This document shows, piece by piece, positions 18,906-31,037 of a stretch of 46,985 nt of DNA. The notes below the pieces were generated by a model. It did no database searches and was not told where the DNA came from. It saw only the letters and a program-made list of their open reading frames with translations. The stretch spans positions 1 through 46,985 of the forward strand of contig JAEPRB010000287.1 of the NCBI GenBank assembly GCA_016758965.1, given 5' to 3'. Position 1 is the first letter of the stretch. Every line of letters begins with the position of its first letter. This stretch comes from Circinella minor (taxonomy: Eukaryota > Mucoromycota > Mucoromycetes > Mucorales > Lichtheimiaceae). The translations under genes were made by a program, and so were the position numbers.

Positions 18906-20544
18906 TTTAGTTCTATTTTTTTTTTGTCCAGTTTCGCCTTTTCGTTTCAACTTATGTTTATGTTTATTTCTTACAATTCTCACTTCGTTTTGGTTTTGAC
19001 AAGATGAAAGAGTCAAGCTTGATTTTACAAAAGTCGAAAAGAAAAAAGTTTTAAAAAGAGAGAAAAGAGAAAGAGAGAAAAAAAAGTGAATGTGTGTGCA
19101 AGAAAGAAAACCAGGTCATCGGTTGCTTTTGCCGGCCCCGGGTGCGGATGAATGGTGTCACCAAAAAAAAAGGAGGGGGAGAATTACAAACGAGACTCCT
19201 TTCACTCACAAACTTCCCGCCCGGTTTTCCTGCGTGGATGTTCAAAGTCAACCGCGCTTTTTGGGATATTCCCGACGCCTTTTTCTTTTTCTTCTTAACC
19301 ATGATCCCTTGCCCATTTTCTTATTACAATAAGATAGATAACATTTAATGGAATGGACGCATGGATTTTTTTTTGTAAAAGTATTAAGAAAAATTGATTA
19401 ATAAATCAAATAATAATCTAAGTTGAGAAGAGAGGTTTTGGACATCACTCTTTGTTCGGAACAAACGCCGATGATTGCCGGTTCCTCGTTCTCCCTTTTG
19501 TTGTTGTTGATGTTGTTTCTCATTCACTTTACACTCTTTTAACTCCCCCAACCTTTCTTTCCCCCCTCACATGTCCTTTGCACTGTGCAGCGAAAACAAA
19601 GAGCTTAGTATTTTTTTTTGTGGGGGAGCTATATAATAATAGTTCATAAATTCGACCTTTATTCTTTTAGTGTGACAGTAAAAAGAAATAAACTGTTGTT
19701 AAGCACAGACAACGTCACATATACGAGGGAACCCTGGTGATGACGTTGTTGCTGTTTCTGTCGTTGATGTTAGATGATGATGATTCTAACAATGATGATG
19801 GTACCTGGTAAAGTAAAAAGAAAAAATTGTCTTTACACATTCAAAAATATTGATCCGGTGGTCAGCGTATATCTATTAATGTTATTTGTGTTATAGCCCC
19901 CCCCATTATTTGTTTTTCAAGGTGCCACTCTCATTTTTTTTGCCACTTAAAAGGCTAAATCGAGTTCTTTTATCACTCTCACTCATACAGGACATCTTGG
20001 TTGTACTTCAGCCCTCGTAATGCGTCATCCATTATCTACACGATAATTGTTTATTGTTTAAAGATAATAATCTGATTCATTAGCAGGTGACTACGCATAA
20101 ATAATATGAAAAGAGAAGACAAAAAAAAAGATCATCATCACCCGGTGTAAGCCGAATTTTCTAACATTTGACTGGACTATTCGAAAACTGTTCAGGCTGT
20201 GCTACATAAGTCTATGTAACAATCTCTCCTTCCAACAGAAGAACGAAAGACAAAGGTTCCGTTAACGACGGTAATAAAAAAGTTGAGCATGAGCTATAAT
20301 TATTATTATAGATTCATGGACATGTGTTTGCTTATGTGAAACCGTTCAGTCGCCATTATATAAGATCACCGGATCTTGTACCACAATCTTTTTCAACTTT
20401 ACACTTTGAAGGCATGTTCCATTATGTATTACCATTAGCATCACCACAAAACAGGTTCATTTTTTTTTTATTTTTTTAATGCTAATATAATACTATGTAC
20501 AGATTTATAATATAACGAAGAAACAAACAAATAAACAGACCGCT
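18906..20544. other. Intergenic region between the zinc-cluster gene and Ctf4
   Basis: It contains the 5' flank of the zinc-cluster gene (pyrimidine-rich tracts, 19020-19330) and the 3' flank of the Ctf4 gene. Short frames here have no domain features. No tRNA-type B-box was found. Nothing else can be supported. Confidence 0.5.
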
Positions 20545-23500
20545 TTAGTACCGTATACGTTTACTTGATATACTTTCATCGTCAAGATCCAGCTCCATAG
20601 ATCGCTTTGAAAGCGATAACATTTCATCGTGCATCATAAATTTTTCCTATTATATAATAAAAAAAAACATCCATTGAGTTAACACATTCATTTTTTTCAA
20701 CTATCTCATTTATTCTTCATATAATCCAAATTTTACATATTCAATAAATAACACATACCTCTTTAATTTGTACCAATTTTTCGGCCACATTAGATAATTT
20801 GAAATGTGTAGCTACTTTAACAGCAGCATCCACGGAACGCGAAGAATGCAATGCAGCAGCCAAGTCAAGAATTCTTTGTTCTTTATCAGTTCGACAAGCA
20901 ATTTGTATAAGACGTAACAAAGTCTTATCCATGTCAGCATCGGCTTCCTTTAAGACATCATAATATTCGTCTTGCTGATTGGTTGCTATGGCTTCGGTTC
21001 GGTCATGGTTCGAAATTAATCTCATGCGCATATGTGCTTCTTCGAGTTGTCCAGCTTCTGTATCCAAATTAATTACTGGCATATGTAGTTCTATATCATC
21101 GACAGGGGGACGTGGAAAATAGGGGGCATCATTGGTACCCTGTAATCATATAAAAACTGGTTAGCTTTGTCACAGATATATTTTAGCATACCTTCTTTTC
21201 ATAAGAAAACAAACAAAAATAACTTACCCGGACAATAAGACACATTAATCGATCTCTAAGCATTCCCACTGGCCAGTATCGTTCTTGCCTTTCAAGTGTC
21301 TTTGCAGTTAATTTTCCGTCAAATACAGGTATCCAATAAGATTGACCAAAGCTTCGTTGTCGGTGTAAGATACTTAATACATAATTAGAATCATACATCA
21401 ATGCTTGCTATATAACACATATAAATAAAAGAAAGGTCACTTAAATGAAAGAAATCATTATACAAAAACATCTAATAAATTTTTCAGTTTCTGTCGTACC
21501 GAAGTCTCTGAAAAACCGATCCATGTCAGATGCGAACTTTTCTGCAATGGAAGATTCCCCCTTTGAATAATATCTTGAGTAGTGGTATCCATCAACATAA
21601 ATTCCAAGTTTTGTTCACCATTCAATCCCGTACCACCATTCTTGTAAACAAGCAATACTAGATTACCGTGGGCTGCCGTAGCCACAATATTTTCAAGTCT
21701 GAATATATGATTTTGCAAACCAGAGATTGTGAACATCCTTACATAGCCAGCCGATGTTACTGCAATAACTGCACTTTCATTGATAGTAATACTTTTCACG
21801 TTTTCGCCTTCAGGTAAATCAATAGTCCATTCTAGGTTATTGGCCCAGTTCATTAATGGGCGATAATGGATCACCGATGGCGTTACACCCGCTGGTTCTC
21901 GGCTATCTTCATCATCGTTTGATTTTTCTTCTTTTTTCCTACGTTTACCTCCTTCAACAGCAAAAACGGCACCATCAGGACCGATAGATGCCATGGTGTA
22001 GTGATAATAATCTGTGAAATGGAAATTACGATTATGTGCTTGATCATGGAATTCAACATTGACAATAGAATGAGCACCTTGGTAAATAGTATAAATGATA
22101 CCAAACATGTTAAATGCCATGTATCGACGTTCGCCTTCTAATGGAGTTGGAGGTTGAACGGCTGTATCCATGGTACGAAATGTAGTTGAACCAGGCTGAA
22201 ATGTAGCTTGTTCCGTAATTTTATGTTGAGGCCCTATTGCTCTTCCCGTAATACCATTGCGAATTGTAGTTTGTCTTTGTGGCTGCTGTTGCTCTTCAGC
22301 ATACCCAGCTCCATCATCGTCGATGACAAAATCACCCATATCTGAAGCCATATCGACATCTTCGCCTTCATCATCCAATTCTTCGCCTTCTTCGTCTTCT
22401 TCAATATCATGATCTTGAGCAACATTATCCAATAAACTTTCTTGTCGAGTAGAACCGCCATTGTTGCTGAGACTAGCTTGTTGTGTACTACTTTCTTCAA
22501 ACAAATGCTCCAAATCATCCACTTCTTGGGTAGCTTTTTTTGCAGGATGTCCCATAGTTGATATATTGATTGGATCATACCACATTAATAACTGTCCCTT
22601 TAAATCCGTCTAATTTAGAAGGTATGACAAAGAAAAGAGCTTTAATTAGTAACTTCATATTCATCAATATAGTATAACAAGTGACAAGGTAAACTTACTA
22701 AAGCAAGTTCATTCTCTTGTGGATGCCATGCTACACCGGATATAGCATCTGTGTTTTCATATTTAACTACATCGCTTTGATTTGTTGTATCCCAAATAAC
22801 AACCGTACGATCTTTACCGACAGAAGCAATATATGAACCATTAGGTGACCATGCCATTGTAATGATATCCTAAATATAATATATATTATCGCATTAAATT
22901 GTTTTTTTCTTTTGGCATCTAATACTCATCATCATTAACAAAAGGGATAATTATAATAACTGCTTACATTAAAATGAGCAAATTCAAGAGCGTATTTTTG
23001 TGTCCAATCTTTAGTTGAATATACACAAATTTCTTTTATAAAAAAAAGTTAAATATATAAATCAGCCCTCGTTATACTTTCTCCCCTTCATTCAAAAACC
23101 AGTTATTAATTTACCATGTTCTTTTCCAGCAAAGCAGAAATAAGCACCATCTGGACTCCAAGCGATCGTATTCATTACATCTGCATCGGATGCACATTTT
23201 CTGACTGCTCCTGGTAGTGTTTTTACACATTGTGGGGCACCACTTGAATGATTCATGTCCCAAATTTTTATATCTCCCCCAATATCCGTCGATATCTAAT
23301 TTAATACTAAGTTGTAGTATTATCCTCTTTTCATTTTATAATATATATATTGTTATATTAAGTTCTTACCATATGATCACTTGTAGGAGAAAATGCAACT
23401 GATTTGACAAGTGTAGTATGACCAGATAATGTAACAACTTTGGATATATCACGTACAAGAATAATTCGAATTACATTTTCACTGTTACATTATATATAAA

Positions 23501-23716
23501 TCATATTAGAAGTCCCATTTCTAGCTATCATTATTTTTATTATTACTATTAGTTTTTCTTACTCTGTAGCAACAGCAATTCTTGTTCCATTATTATTAAA
23601 TGATAGTGAACGGATAGGTGTCGTGCTTCTTACTAAAAACTTTTCAAAATCATTTGTACTGTTTCGAAAAATCAATACAGTCCCGTCTTCACCAGCCGTT
23701 GCAAAGTTTGCTCTCT

Positions 23717-23751
<35 letters not shown>

Positions 23752-24140
23752 TAGAGAGAGAGAGAGAGAGAGCGAAAGGGTAAATATTATTTTTTTTTCT
23801 CCTTCTCTCACCCACATTCTTTCTTTGTTATATTTATTTAAATAGAGCTTACGTGAGTCGCAATGGCGCAAACAGGTTCAGTATGTTCATCTAAGATTTT
23901 TGGTTCCGTATTACGTTGAGATCGCAAAGTATTATATACATGAAGTTTGGAATCTTGACCACCTGTAATGATGGCACTATTATGAATATATATATTTAGT
24001 CAATAAAATCATTAAAAAATGTCAAATATATATGAAACTAAAAAAAAAAAAGTAGTAATACATTACGTTCCATCAGTTTTATAGGCAACAGTAGTAAACC
24101 CTTCTGAATGTGCTTCTTTTCTTAAAACGTTGATCGTCAT
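20545..24140 (-). CDS. CTF4: Ctf4/AND-1/Mcl1 replisome adaptor (WD40 protein)
   Basis: Eleven exons: 24140-24067, 23976-23853, 23714-23563, 23481-23370, 23295-23115, 23032-22968, 22869-22699, 22609-21500, 21407-21228, 21139-20759 and 20646-20545. They sum to 2,652 nt, or 883 residues in one open frame. Residues 1 to about 290 are WD40 repeats (GHTTLVKSVAFSP; DIKIWDM; MAWSPNGSYIASVGKDRTVV). A very acidic linker follows (about 330-370). Next is the middle beta-propeller of the family, with RRYMAFNMFGIIYTI, VEFHD, NWANNLEW, SAGYVRMFT and LTWIGFSE. The C-terminal helical part (about 780-883) corresponds to the SepB-like region. The HMG box of animal WDHD1 is absent, as in other fungi. The protein trimerises and links the CMG helicase with DNA polymerase alpha at forks, and supports sister-chromatid cohesion. 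The symbol is by family. Confidence 0.92.
23719..23773 (-). repeat. Poly(T)/(CT)n tract in Ctf4 intron 2
   Basis: On the plus strand there are 31 A residues (23719-23749) and then about ten GA dinucleotides to 23773. On the gene strand this is a (CT)n run plus T31 ending directly at the GCAG acceptor of exon 3, an extreme polypyrimidine tract. The length is likely to vary between isolates or assemblies. Confidence 0.9.
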
Positions 24141-24171
24141 TATTGCCTAAAATGATTAAGAAAAGAAAAAG

Positions 24172-24220
24172 TCGCGTCCCTGGAGATTGAAAAAAAAAAT
24201 GAAAAACACGAGATTCGCGT
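24172..24220 (-). promoter_or_regulatory. Two ACGCGA boxes upstream of the Ctf4 gene
   Basis: ACGCGA on the minus strand lies at 24177-24172 and 24220-24215, about 32 and 75 bases before the Ctf4 start codon. It resembles the MCB (ACGCGT) and related boxes bound by MBF/SBF-type G1/S factors in fungi. Regulation is inferred. Two copies so close in an AT-rich background are unlikely to be chance, but this was not calculated. Confidence 0.4.
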
Positions 24221-24569
24221 TCAATATGAAGTACGTGACTATTTAGATTTCAGCTGTCATTTTGTTTAAAAAGGGAAAATAGCATAAAATTCATTGATAA
24301 ATATAAAGCAAACATATAAAGATATAGTAATTACGTTAATAAAGGGAAAGTATAAATATATTTTTTTATTACTCTGAAGAAAAAAAGATAAGAAAAGAAG
24401 AAAAGAGTAGTAGTAATAGTAGTAGTGTATTATTGTATTAAATGATGAACAAAAAAAAAGGGGGGGAGATGGGTTGCAAAAGAAGAGTATTTTTCTTTAA
24501 ATAATTAATAATATTATAAAGAGAAATAAAAGGTTTTTCTAATAGTTATTCCATTTAATATAATCCTTC

Positions 24570-25190
24570 TTATGTATATTTATCAGCACCATGGGAACTA
24601 CGTCCGGCACCAGCACCATCACCGTTACCAAGAAGGCTATCAAGAAGATTTTCAAGAAGTGCGATTATATTTTCAACGCCAGATTCCTCAGCACTGTGAC
24701 CACCCAAAAGATTTCTAACAAGACAGACAACCATGTCAAGGATACCTTCGTTGCCTGAATTGCGAGTAGCAGGTTCTTGAGCACTAGCACCATTATTGAA
24801 TCTACCAGGCTTGTCACCATCAAGCAACTTTTTAACAGCTTCCAACAACTCTTCGATAAGGCCTTCTTTATCACCCTCACCAGTGAGAATTCTTTCTACA
24901 AGCTCGAGGATATCAGTAAGAAGAGGGTCGACAACCTTTTCGAGAAGACCTTTAACGACATCCAAAAGGTCACTAACAAGGGTTGTTAAATCACCGGAAA
25001 GATTGCTTAGTCCAACACTCTTTTGAGAGGGGTTACTAGTTGAAGCACCGGGAGCAACGGACTTGTTTTCAGTTTGAGTAGTAACATCTTGACCAGTAGC
25101 ATCACGCTTACTAGTGGGTAGTGCATTGGCAGAAAGAGCTGAGATGGCCAAAACAGCAGAAAGGGTCAAAGTAATGAATTTAATTTGCAT
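24570..25190 (-). CDS. Small secreted protein, family unknown
   Basis: Single exon, 206 residues, ATG at 25190. Residues 1-23 are a clear signal peptide (basic start, hydrophobic core, ANA before the likely cleavage). A Lys-Arg pair at about 28-29 is a candidate Kex2-type processing site. The mature part has a long amphipathic region (about 60-125) with repeated LL and VV pairs in heptad-like spacing (LTTLVSDLLDVVKGLLEKVV and similar), a linker, and a second helical part (about 148-195) containing one Cys. The tail is Gly/Ala/Ser-rich. The codon usage is clean and strongly biased, suggesting good expression. I recognise no domain. A cell-wall, surface-active or amphipathic lipid-binding role is only a guess. 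Confidence 0.8.
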   Translation of the reverse strand: MQIKFITLTLSAVLAISALSANALPTSKRDATGQDVTTQTENKSVAPGASTSNPSQKSVGLSNLSGDLTTLVSDLLDVVKGLLEKVVDPLLTDILELVERILTGEGDKEGLIEELLEAVKKLLDGDKPGRFNNGASAQEPATRNSGNEGILDMVVCLVRNLLGGHSAEESGVENIIALLENLLDSLLGNGDGAGAGRSSHGADKYT

Positions 25191-25301
25191 GTTGATATAT
25201 TATATGTAAAGGTGATAAAAGTAATTGAACTTTTGTAGTTAAGTATTTTTGTAGTAATTGAGTGTAGTAAAAAAAAAAGGGAAATTGAGTCAACTTATTC
25301 T

Positions 25302-25310
25302 GTTTATATA
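25302..25310 (-). promoter_or_regulatory. TATA box of the secreted-protein gene
   Basis: TATATAAAC on the minus strand, about 112 bases upstream of the ATG at 25190. It is followed by a GAATAAG context and a pyrimidine/purine-rich leader, a plausible core promoter for a single strongly expressed gene. Confidence 0.45.
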
Positions 25311-28300
25311 CTTTTCTTCAATTCAGGTTTTTGAGCCTTATTCTTTTTATTCCCAGTAATACGTCTTTCCCAATCTCTCACTCTCTCAAATGTGCTCTAT
25401 ATAATGGCTCCTATTTCTAATCTCCGTGAAGTACATAAATATAAAATAGAAGTAAAGCGAATTATTTAAGATTTGGGTGGCTAGATAGGCATGTATTCAA
25501 AAAAAATCTCTTTTACCTCTCCTTCTTTTTGATTGTCTTCAGCCCCTTTCCCCCTTCCCTCTCTTTTTTTTCACCCTCAACCTCATGAATTTTATTATTA
25601 AAAGATTCGGTCTCAGAGAATCAAAAGACCAGATTTGATTTTTTTTTTACCTCCTTCAAAGCACACAGAAACTAACGATTATCTCTTAATTTTTGAAGAT
25701 TTTAAGGGAGGACAGTCACTATAAGATGAATTGGTCTCTCTTTATTTTGAGTCTCCTGGGATTCCTAAGTATAACTTGCGCTTTGTTAACAACAACAGTA
25801 AAGAAAAAAAAATAGAGAATAACTATTCAAACTTTTTTAATATAATTTCTATCAATAAAATTCAGTTTTTTCTTATACAACAACAAAATTAATAGCTGCT
25901 ACTATAGTATCGGTTCTGTATGCCTTTTTACGTAGTGTATAGAGTTTTCATAACAAGTTTTTGATCTGTATTGTTACAACTTTTATTATGCACGTAAAGT
26001 CAATAAAGAAAAAAAACACTTTTCTATTTGCTTTTGATCGCCATTGTACATGTGCCAAACGACTAAGGACTAATATGTAAAGTTTATCATTTGGAGAATA
26101 ATCCTAGCAATCGTGCATCAGAGAGTAAAAAAAAATCAAATGATTAACAAAAAAAGACTAAATATCGGATTAAGTACTCATGGCAATTTTATTAATATCA
26201 TTTACTTCCTACATTAAATACAAGTATCATAAATATATAAAAAAAAAACAAGATATTCCGTGTTACATACGTGTAACGAATGTTTTCTCCGGAATGCGTC
26301 GATCCCTATTATTTAAAGTTATGTATATCAGAGAGCTTAAATTTATTTATTTTCTACTTATTTCTGTTCCCTTTTTTGCCAGTTGAGAATCATAGTAATT
26401 ATATGAAGTAAACGACTCACTATGTTCATTATTGCCTGTATAAACATATAGCTTATATTAGATCATGTTTGTAAGAAAGGAACAGTAGGGCATGCCATTA
26501 TATGCTGACCCTGAGATCATTATATAACAGCAGCAGGAGTAAGACGATCATATAAAAAGCAGCTGTTATTGACTAACTTACTAAACTTTAAAGAAGTCAG
26601 GTACAAATAAAAACTCCTAAAACGCAAACGGAACTCTTTATTCCAAGTCACTTATAAAGTTACGACAAGCCTGCAAAAATGACGAGTGCAAAACTCGCTT
26701 ATTGTGATTTTTTTATTCAGTTTTCTTTTTTAAACCCCTGATTCTTTTCTTTTTACGAGAGTCGCATATGTGTTGGACTAGCACTTACAAAGTCAGCATT
26801 ACTATACTAATTTTATTATTATGATTAGGGAGGTTTCGAGATATAACAAAAGTGCTTTATATCTCCGTTCCTTTTTTATTTTATTTTCACCTCGTTATTA
26901 TAGATAATCTGTATGACTCCGTGTTTTTTCCCTCTCTCTGAGTAAAATATATAGTATCGTTCTGTAACCAAGACTTTTGATAGGTTGATATCACTTGTAA
27001 TCAAACTAGTCTAAATATTCCAAATAACCCAATGGTACATACTATACTTATTATACGACAAGTAACTAAAGTAAAGGTATTTTTTATCCTCTAGCCCTCT
27101 TTTTCGAATACCGCCCTGGTAACTGTATAGTAAAATATTTAACTTTTACACATTAACCTGCGAACCCATTAATTCTTTAAAGTTTTGACTGTCGTCGTTC
27201 TGATAAATATCTCACTCTCAACACTTTCTTTTTTTTTCTCGCATAACGTGAAAAGGGAAAAGGTTATTGAGCATAAGTCCACAGCCTCTCTTCTTCTTAA
27301 CAATCCAAGTGCTCCCCCCTTTTTTTTTTTATTATCCATCATTGGCACTTTGCGTTTTTTTCATCTTTGACTAGATATACTCTGATGTTATAAAAATAAA
27401 GAGATGATAACATACTAGTATATGAAAAGTTAATGTATTGTTGTTGTATGACTTGGTACCATAATACATTATTAAATACGGCAAAAATGTATGTATATTT
27501 AGCGTTGGTATCCAATGAATAAAAACTGTTAAAGACAGACTGTTGGTACTAACGGTTTTTTGCTCTACATAAGTACGATTGACCTTATGCAGCTCCCGGA
27601 TGTTATCAGCGATTCCAAGAACTTTAAAAAGAGAGTATGATCAAAGAAGTCCTTTATAAAAGTGCTACTATTGTTTCCGATCCTACAAATGTTACAAATC
27701 TGAGAGGACAATACATGCAGGCATATAGATCAAAACTATACTAACCTCAGAATGTAAAGCTTAAGAATGGAGACCAATGGAAATTCTATCTAAGCAGTAG
27801 CTTTAGCATAATCCCTTGTTGACGAAATTCAAGATTCGGTCTATAAGTATTTACTTGTAGCATCAATGCACACCTAATACGTAATGTACTATTGTTGTTA
27901 TGTTGTTAGTATAAGCAGTAGCAGTTGTGGTTTGATTGTGCCGTATAATACTTTTTTTTAATAACGACAGCTACTGTTAGTTATTAGACACTGAGTATTT
28001 ATCTTTTCTTGTACTTTTATACAGTAGCAGTTATTCTTTATTATTCATACTATCATTTACTTATAAAATAACGCTATTGCTTTTTATTTACGTTGTTCGG
28101 GAACCGCGATATTCAATGACCCCGTTTAGTACCAGTTACTTCTACTCAAGGATATAATGATCGGAAGTGGCAAGAAAGAAAACTAATGGTTCTCCTTTAC
28201 CCCGTGAAGATCGACAATCTTTTTTTACTATGCACGTAAGACCACAACACTTTTGCAGATGGAAATTGAGCCCTGAATTATTATATAGGTTTTAGATCCA

Positions 28301-29106
28301 GTACGTAGCCATATATAACTGGGATATGTATTAATGTTAATGTTGTTACAGCTAATTTATACATATCGCTATTGTAATATATAGCTGATGGATCTGTAAT
28401 CCACGCAAGTAGGTGTAAAAATATATAGACGGGATTGATAAGGGTTAAGAAGAAAAGGGGCGCGGAAGCACATGTATAAGGGGTTACGAGAAAGGAGGAA
28501 TTTTCCGCTCTTTTTTTTTTCTTTTTTTTAAGACTTTACGTAGTTATAAGGTCCATAATATCCATCGATCTGATCATCAAATATGACCAAATTTGCTTAT
28601 ATGATAGCAACCTCTATCGTATCCCATTCTGGTCAAGAAATATTTTATGTATGTCCGTGCATAATCAAAAATATTTAACATCCCAGGATTAGTGCTGGCT
28701 ATTTTTTTTTTTTTTTTTTTTTAGTTTTCTCCTGCTTGTTATGAAGTCAAAAGAACAATATTTTGTTTCTCATTTTTCTCAATTATACACGATGAAAGGG
28801 ATGTTTTTGTTATTTTTTTTTTCATTTTCATTCTAAAAAAAGTAGATATACTGTTCTCACGTGTTTATACCTGCTACATACACATAGATAGCTCGCATAT
28901 TATTACCATAAAGAGTGAGGAAGATATGTGAATAGCACAGGATTAATTCGAGGAACAATGCTGCTGAATTTCGATGTAAATTTTTATATACCCCGTCACA
29001 ATGGGTCTTGTCGGTTTTACTGTATAATATAATATTGTTTTTCTTTTTCCACTACCTCTCTATTTTATATATAGGGCTAAAAGTTAAAAAAAAAAGGCAC
29101 AGCATA
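25311..29106. other. Long AT-rich intergenic region (3.8 kb), no gene seen
   Basis: Neither strand shows a frame with domain features, plausible exon pairs or codon bias. Visible items are homopolymer runs (for example T18 at about 28705-28722) and one loose hairpin (ATAACAGC near 26525 with GCTGTTAT near 26563). The right end is the 5' flank of the RRM-like gene. Regulatory or non-coding RNA content cannot be judged from this sequence alone. Confidence 0.5.
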
Positions 29107-29349
29107 ATGTCAACAACAGCAGCAACAGCAACTGCCACAGTAGCTCGTACGATCTCTCCCACCCGCATGTTTTTCCGTACTTCAAGGACAATTCCTTCCA
29201 TGGCTCATGCACGATCTGTATTTAAGCAATTGGGTGAATACGGTGAAATGATTGAATATAAATTCTTACGGGTAATATATATACATTTTGAATCTCGTTA
29301 TAATTGTTGTTGTGAGAAAAAAAGTAAAGCAAATATATATTTATATTGA

Positions 29350-29385
<36 letters not shown>

Positions 29386-29569
29386 AAATTAGTGCCCTGA
29401 AACGCAACAATATCTCAAGTATGGATTTGTAATATACAAGGATCAACAAGGAGCACAAAATGCTGCTACTCAACAATTTATCAAAGTCACTTCCAACTTA
29501 TTTGACAAGCCTTGTGATATTAAAATTGAAAAATCAAATTATAATAGTAATAATTATAACAGTAATTAA
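29107..29569 (+). CDS. Small RRM-like protein, probably mitochondrial
   Basis: Two exons, 29107-29271 and 29393-29569, join in phase (intron of 120 nt with a (TTA)n repeat near its 3' end) to give 113 residues. The first ~30 residues are rich in Thr, Ala, Arg and Ser without acidic residues, typical of a mitochondrial presequence. Residues ~32-105 fit one RRM-like fold: SVFKQLGEYGEMIEYKFLR corresponds to helix 1 to strand 2, and YLKYGFVIYKD resembles the RNP1 strand but lacks some of the usual aromatic residues. The C-terminus is an Asn/Tyr/Ser tail. It is convergent with VTI1 (272 bases between stop codons). It may bind mitochondrial RNA. The family is not identified. Confidence 0.75.
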
Positions 29570-29841
29570 TCATAAATAATTATTAATACTATTAAATGTA
29601 AACTCAAAATGTATAAATGTAAATATAGAGGAACCAATTATTAATAGATATGTTCAATTATTGTTAATAATAAGATTGTTGTTTTATTAAAACAAAGGGA
29701 AAAATATGTGTATGTGAACATGAGAGAGAGAGAGAGAGAGAAGGTAACTAATGAAATGTATAAATATATCTCTTTACTTCTTCATTATAAACCATGTCAA
29801 GTAACCTTTCAAATGATAGATAATAATATTAAGTAATACAG

Positions 29842-31037
29842 TTAGAACAATTTTGTCCAAATAACAAGAACAATAAGTGCAATCAAGATCAAAATAATTG
29901 CTGCTGTAATCATTTTGTTTGTTGCCATACTAAAATTATAAAAAAAAATATTAATATTATTATCATCCATTATTTGTAATCAATTAAACTTACCGGCGTG
30001 CCATCCCCTTAAGTGTTTTTGAAGCCTTATCAATATACGAATCTGCTTCAGATAACTAAATAATTATAATAATAATAATAATAATGATTAGCTTCCCTTT
30101 TTCTCTTTGTATAACAGCTCAGTTTTTTTTTTTAAAAAAAACGTTTCTTACGGTATCTCTGGCTCGAAGCATTGTTTCACGTTGACCTTTCAAAGTACTT
30201 AAGATATTAATACCGATACCTTCTGTTTCCAGTGCCAAACGATGACTATCCTCTAATCGTCGGCTTGATTCACCTAAACGTTCTGTTCCGCTTAATAAAC
30301 GTTGACGTTGATCCATTGTAGATGCATCCAAATCACTTTGACTACTATTAGCATAATCCCCTAATAATTCATCACGTTCTGATGCTCGATTAGGTGCAAC
30401 TGCTGATACTCGACGCTGATAAATATATAATTCATCATGTCAGGATGAGTTGGGTGGTTCTTATTATCAAATAATCACTTTTAACTTAACATATATAATC
30501 ATTTTCTCTTTTATTATTATTACCAAATCCCGTTTCATTTTTTCCGCTTCAGATTTAAATAATCGAAGCTTTGCTTGAAGGCGAGTTCGAGAAGGTGCAG
30601 GAACATTCAAAATTTCCATTTCCATTTGACCCAGCTATCATTATTGTATACATTAAAAAAAATCACCGTTAGCCTTTTTCTTATAACAACGTTCCGTTTT
30701 TTTTTTTTATCATTTTAAATTTATAATTTCTTTACAATTTCATCGGCTTCGTCAATATCACGTTCGGTGGCTCTTATAGTTGCCTTACGTTGTTCTATTA
30801 TATGTATAAAAAGAACACCCAATTCCAAATAAAGAGTTAACAAGAGAAGTGGAAAAAAGTATATAGCACTTTCATATAGTACTTCATTAGCAACAAGGTT
30901 ATGTACATATGTATTCATGTACCTCCTGTTTGACTAGGAATTTGTTGATCGATTTTTTGTCTAACTCCATCAGTCACTGTTTGAAAGTCTTGTTCATAAT
31001 TTTGAAAAAGATCGGAACCACCCGTTGAAGAAGCCAT
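29842..31037 (-). CDS. VTI1: Vti1-type Qb-SNARE
   Basis: Six exons: 31037-30923, 30794-30736, 30634-30524, 30415-30152, 30055-29994 and 29929-29842. They sum to 699 nt, or 232 residues, a normal Vti1 length. Residues 1-95 form the N-terminal helical (Habc/VHS-like) domain. The SNARE motif (about 128-200) includes RQRLLSGTERLGESSRRLED and LKGQRETMLRARDT, with the zero-layer Gln at about 173. A C-terminal membrane anchor (about 208-229, IIL ILIALIVLVIW) ends in a very short luminal tail. The family acts as Qb-SNARE in Golgi, endosome and vacuole fusion, pairing with several syntaxins. The splice site after ILNVP-proximal exon 2 (ATT|GTAAAG) is chosen because it keeps the helix in frame. Confidence 0.93.

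Noticed and set aside
18906..19016. N-terminal extension of the zinc-cluster protein
   Set aside because: The open frame upstream of 18905 has no ATG. It would need a TTG start, which is unlikely in a eukaryotic nuclear gene.
26520..26572. Hairpin with ATAACAGC arms
   Set aside because: The arms are short and imperfect with a long loop, as expected by chance in several kilobases of AT-rich DNA.
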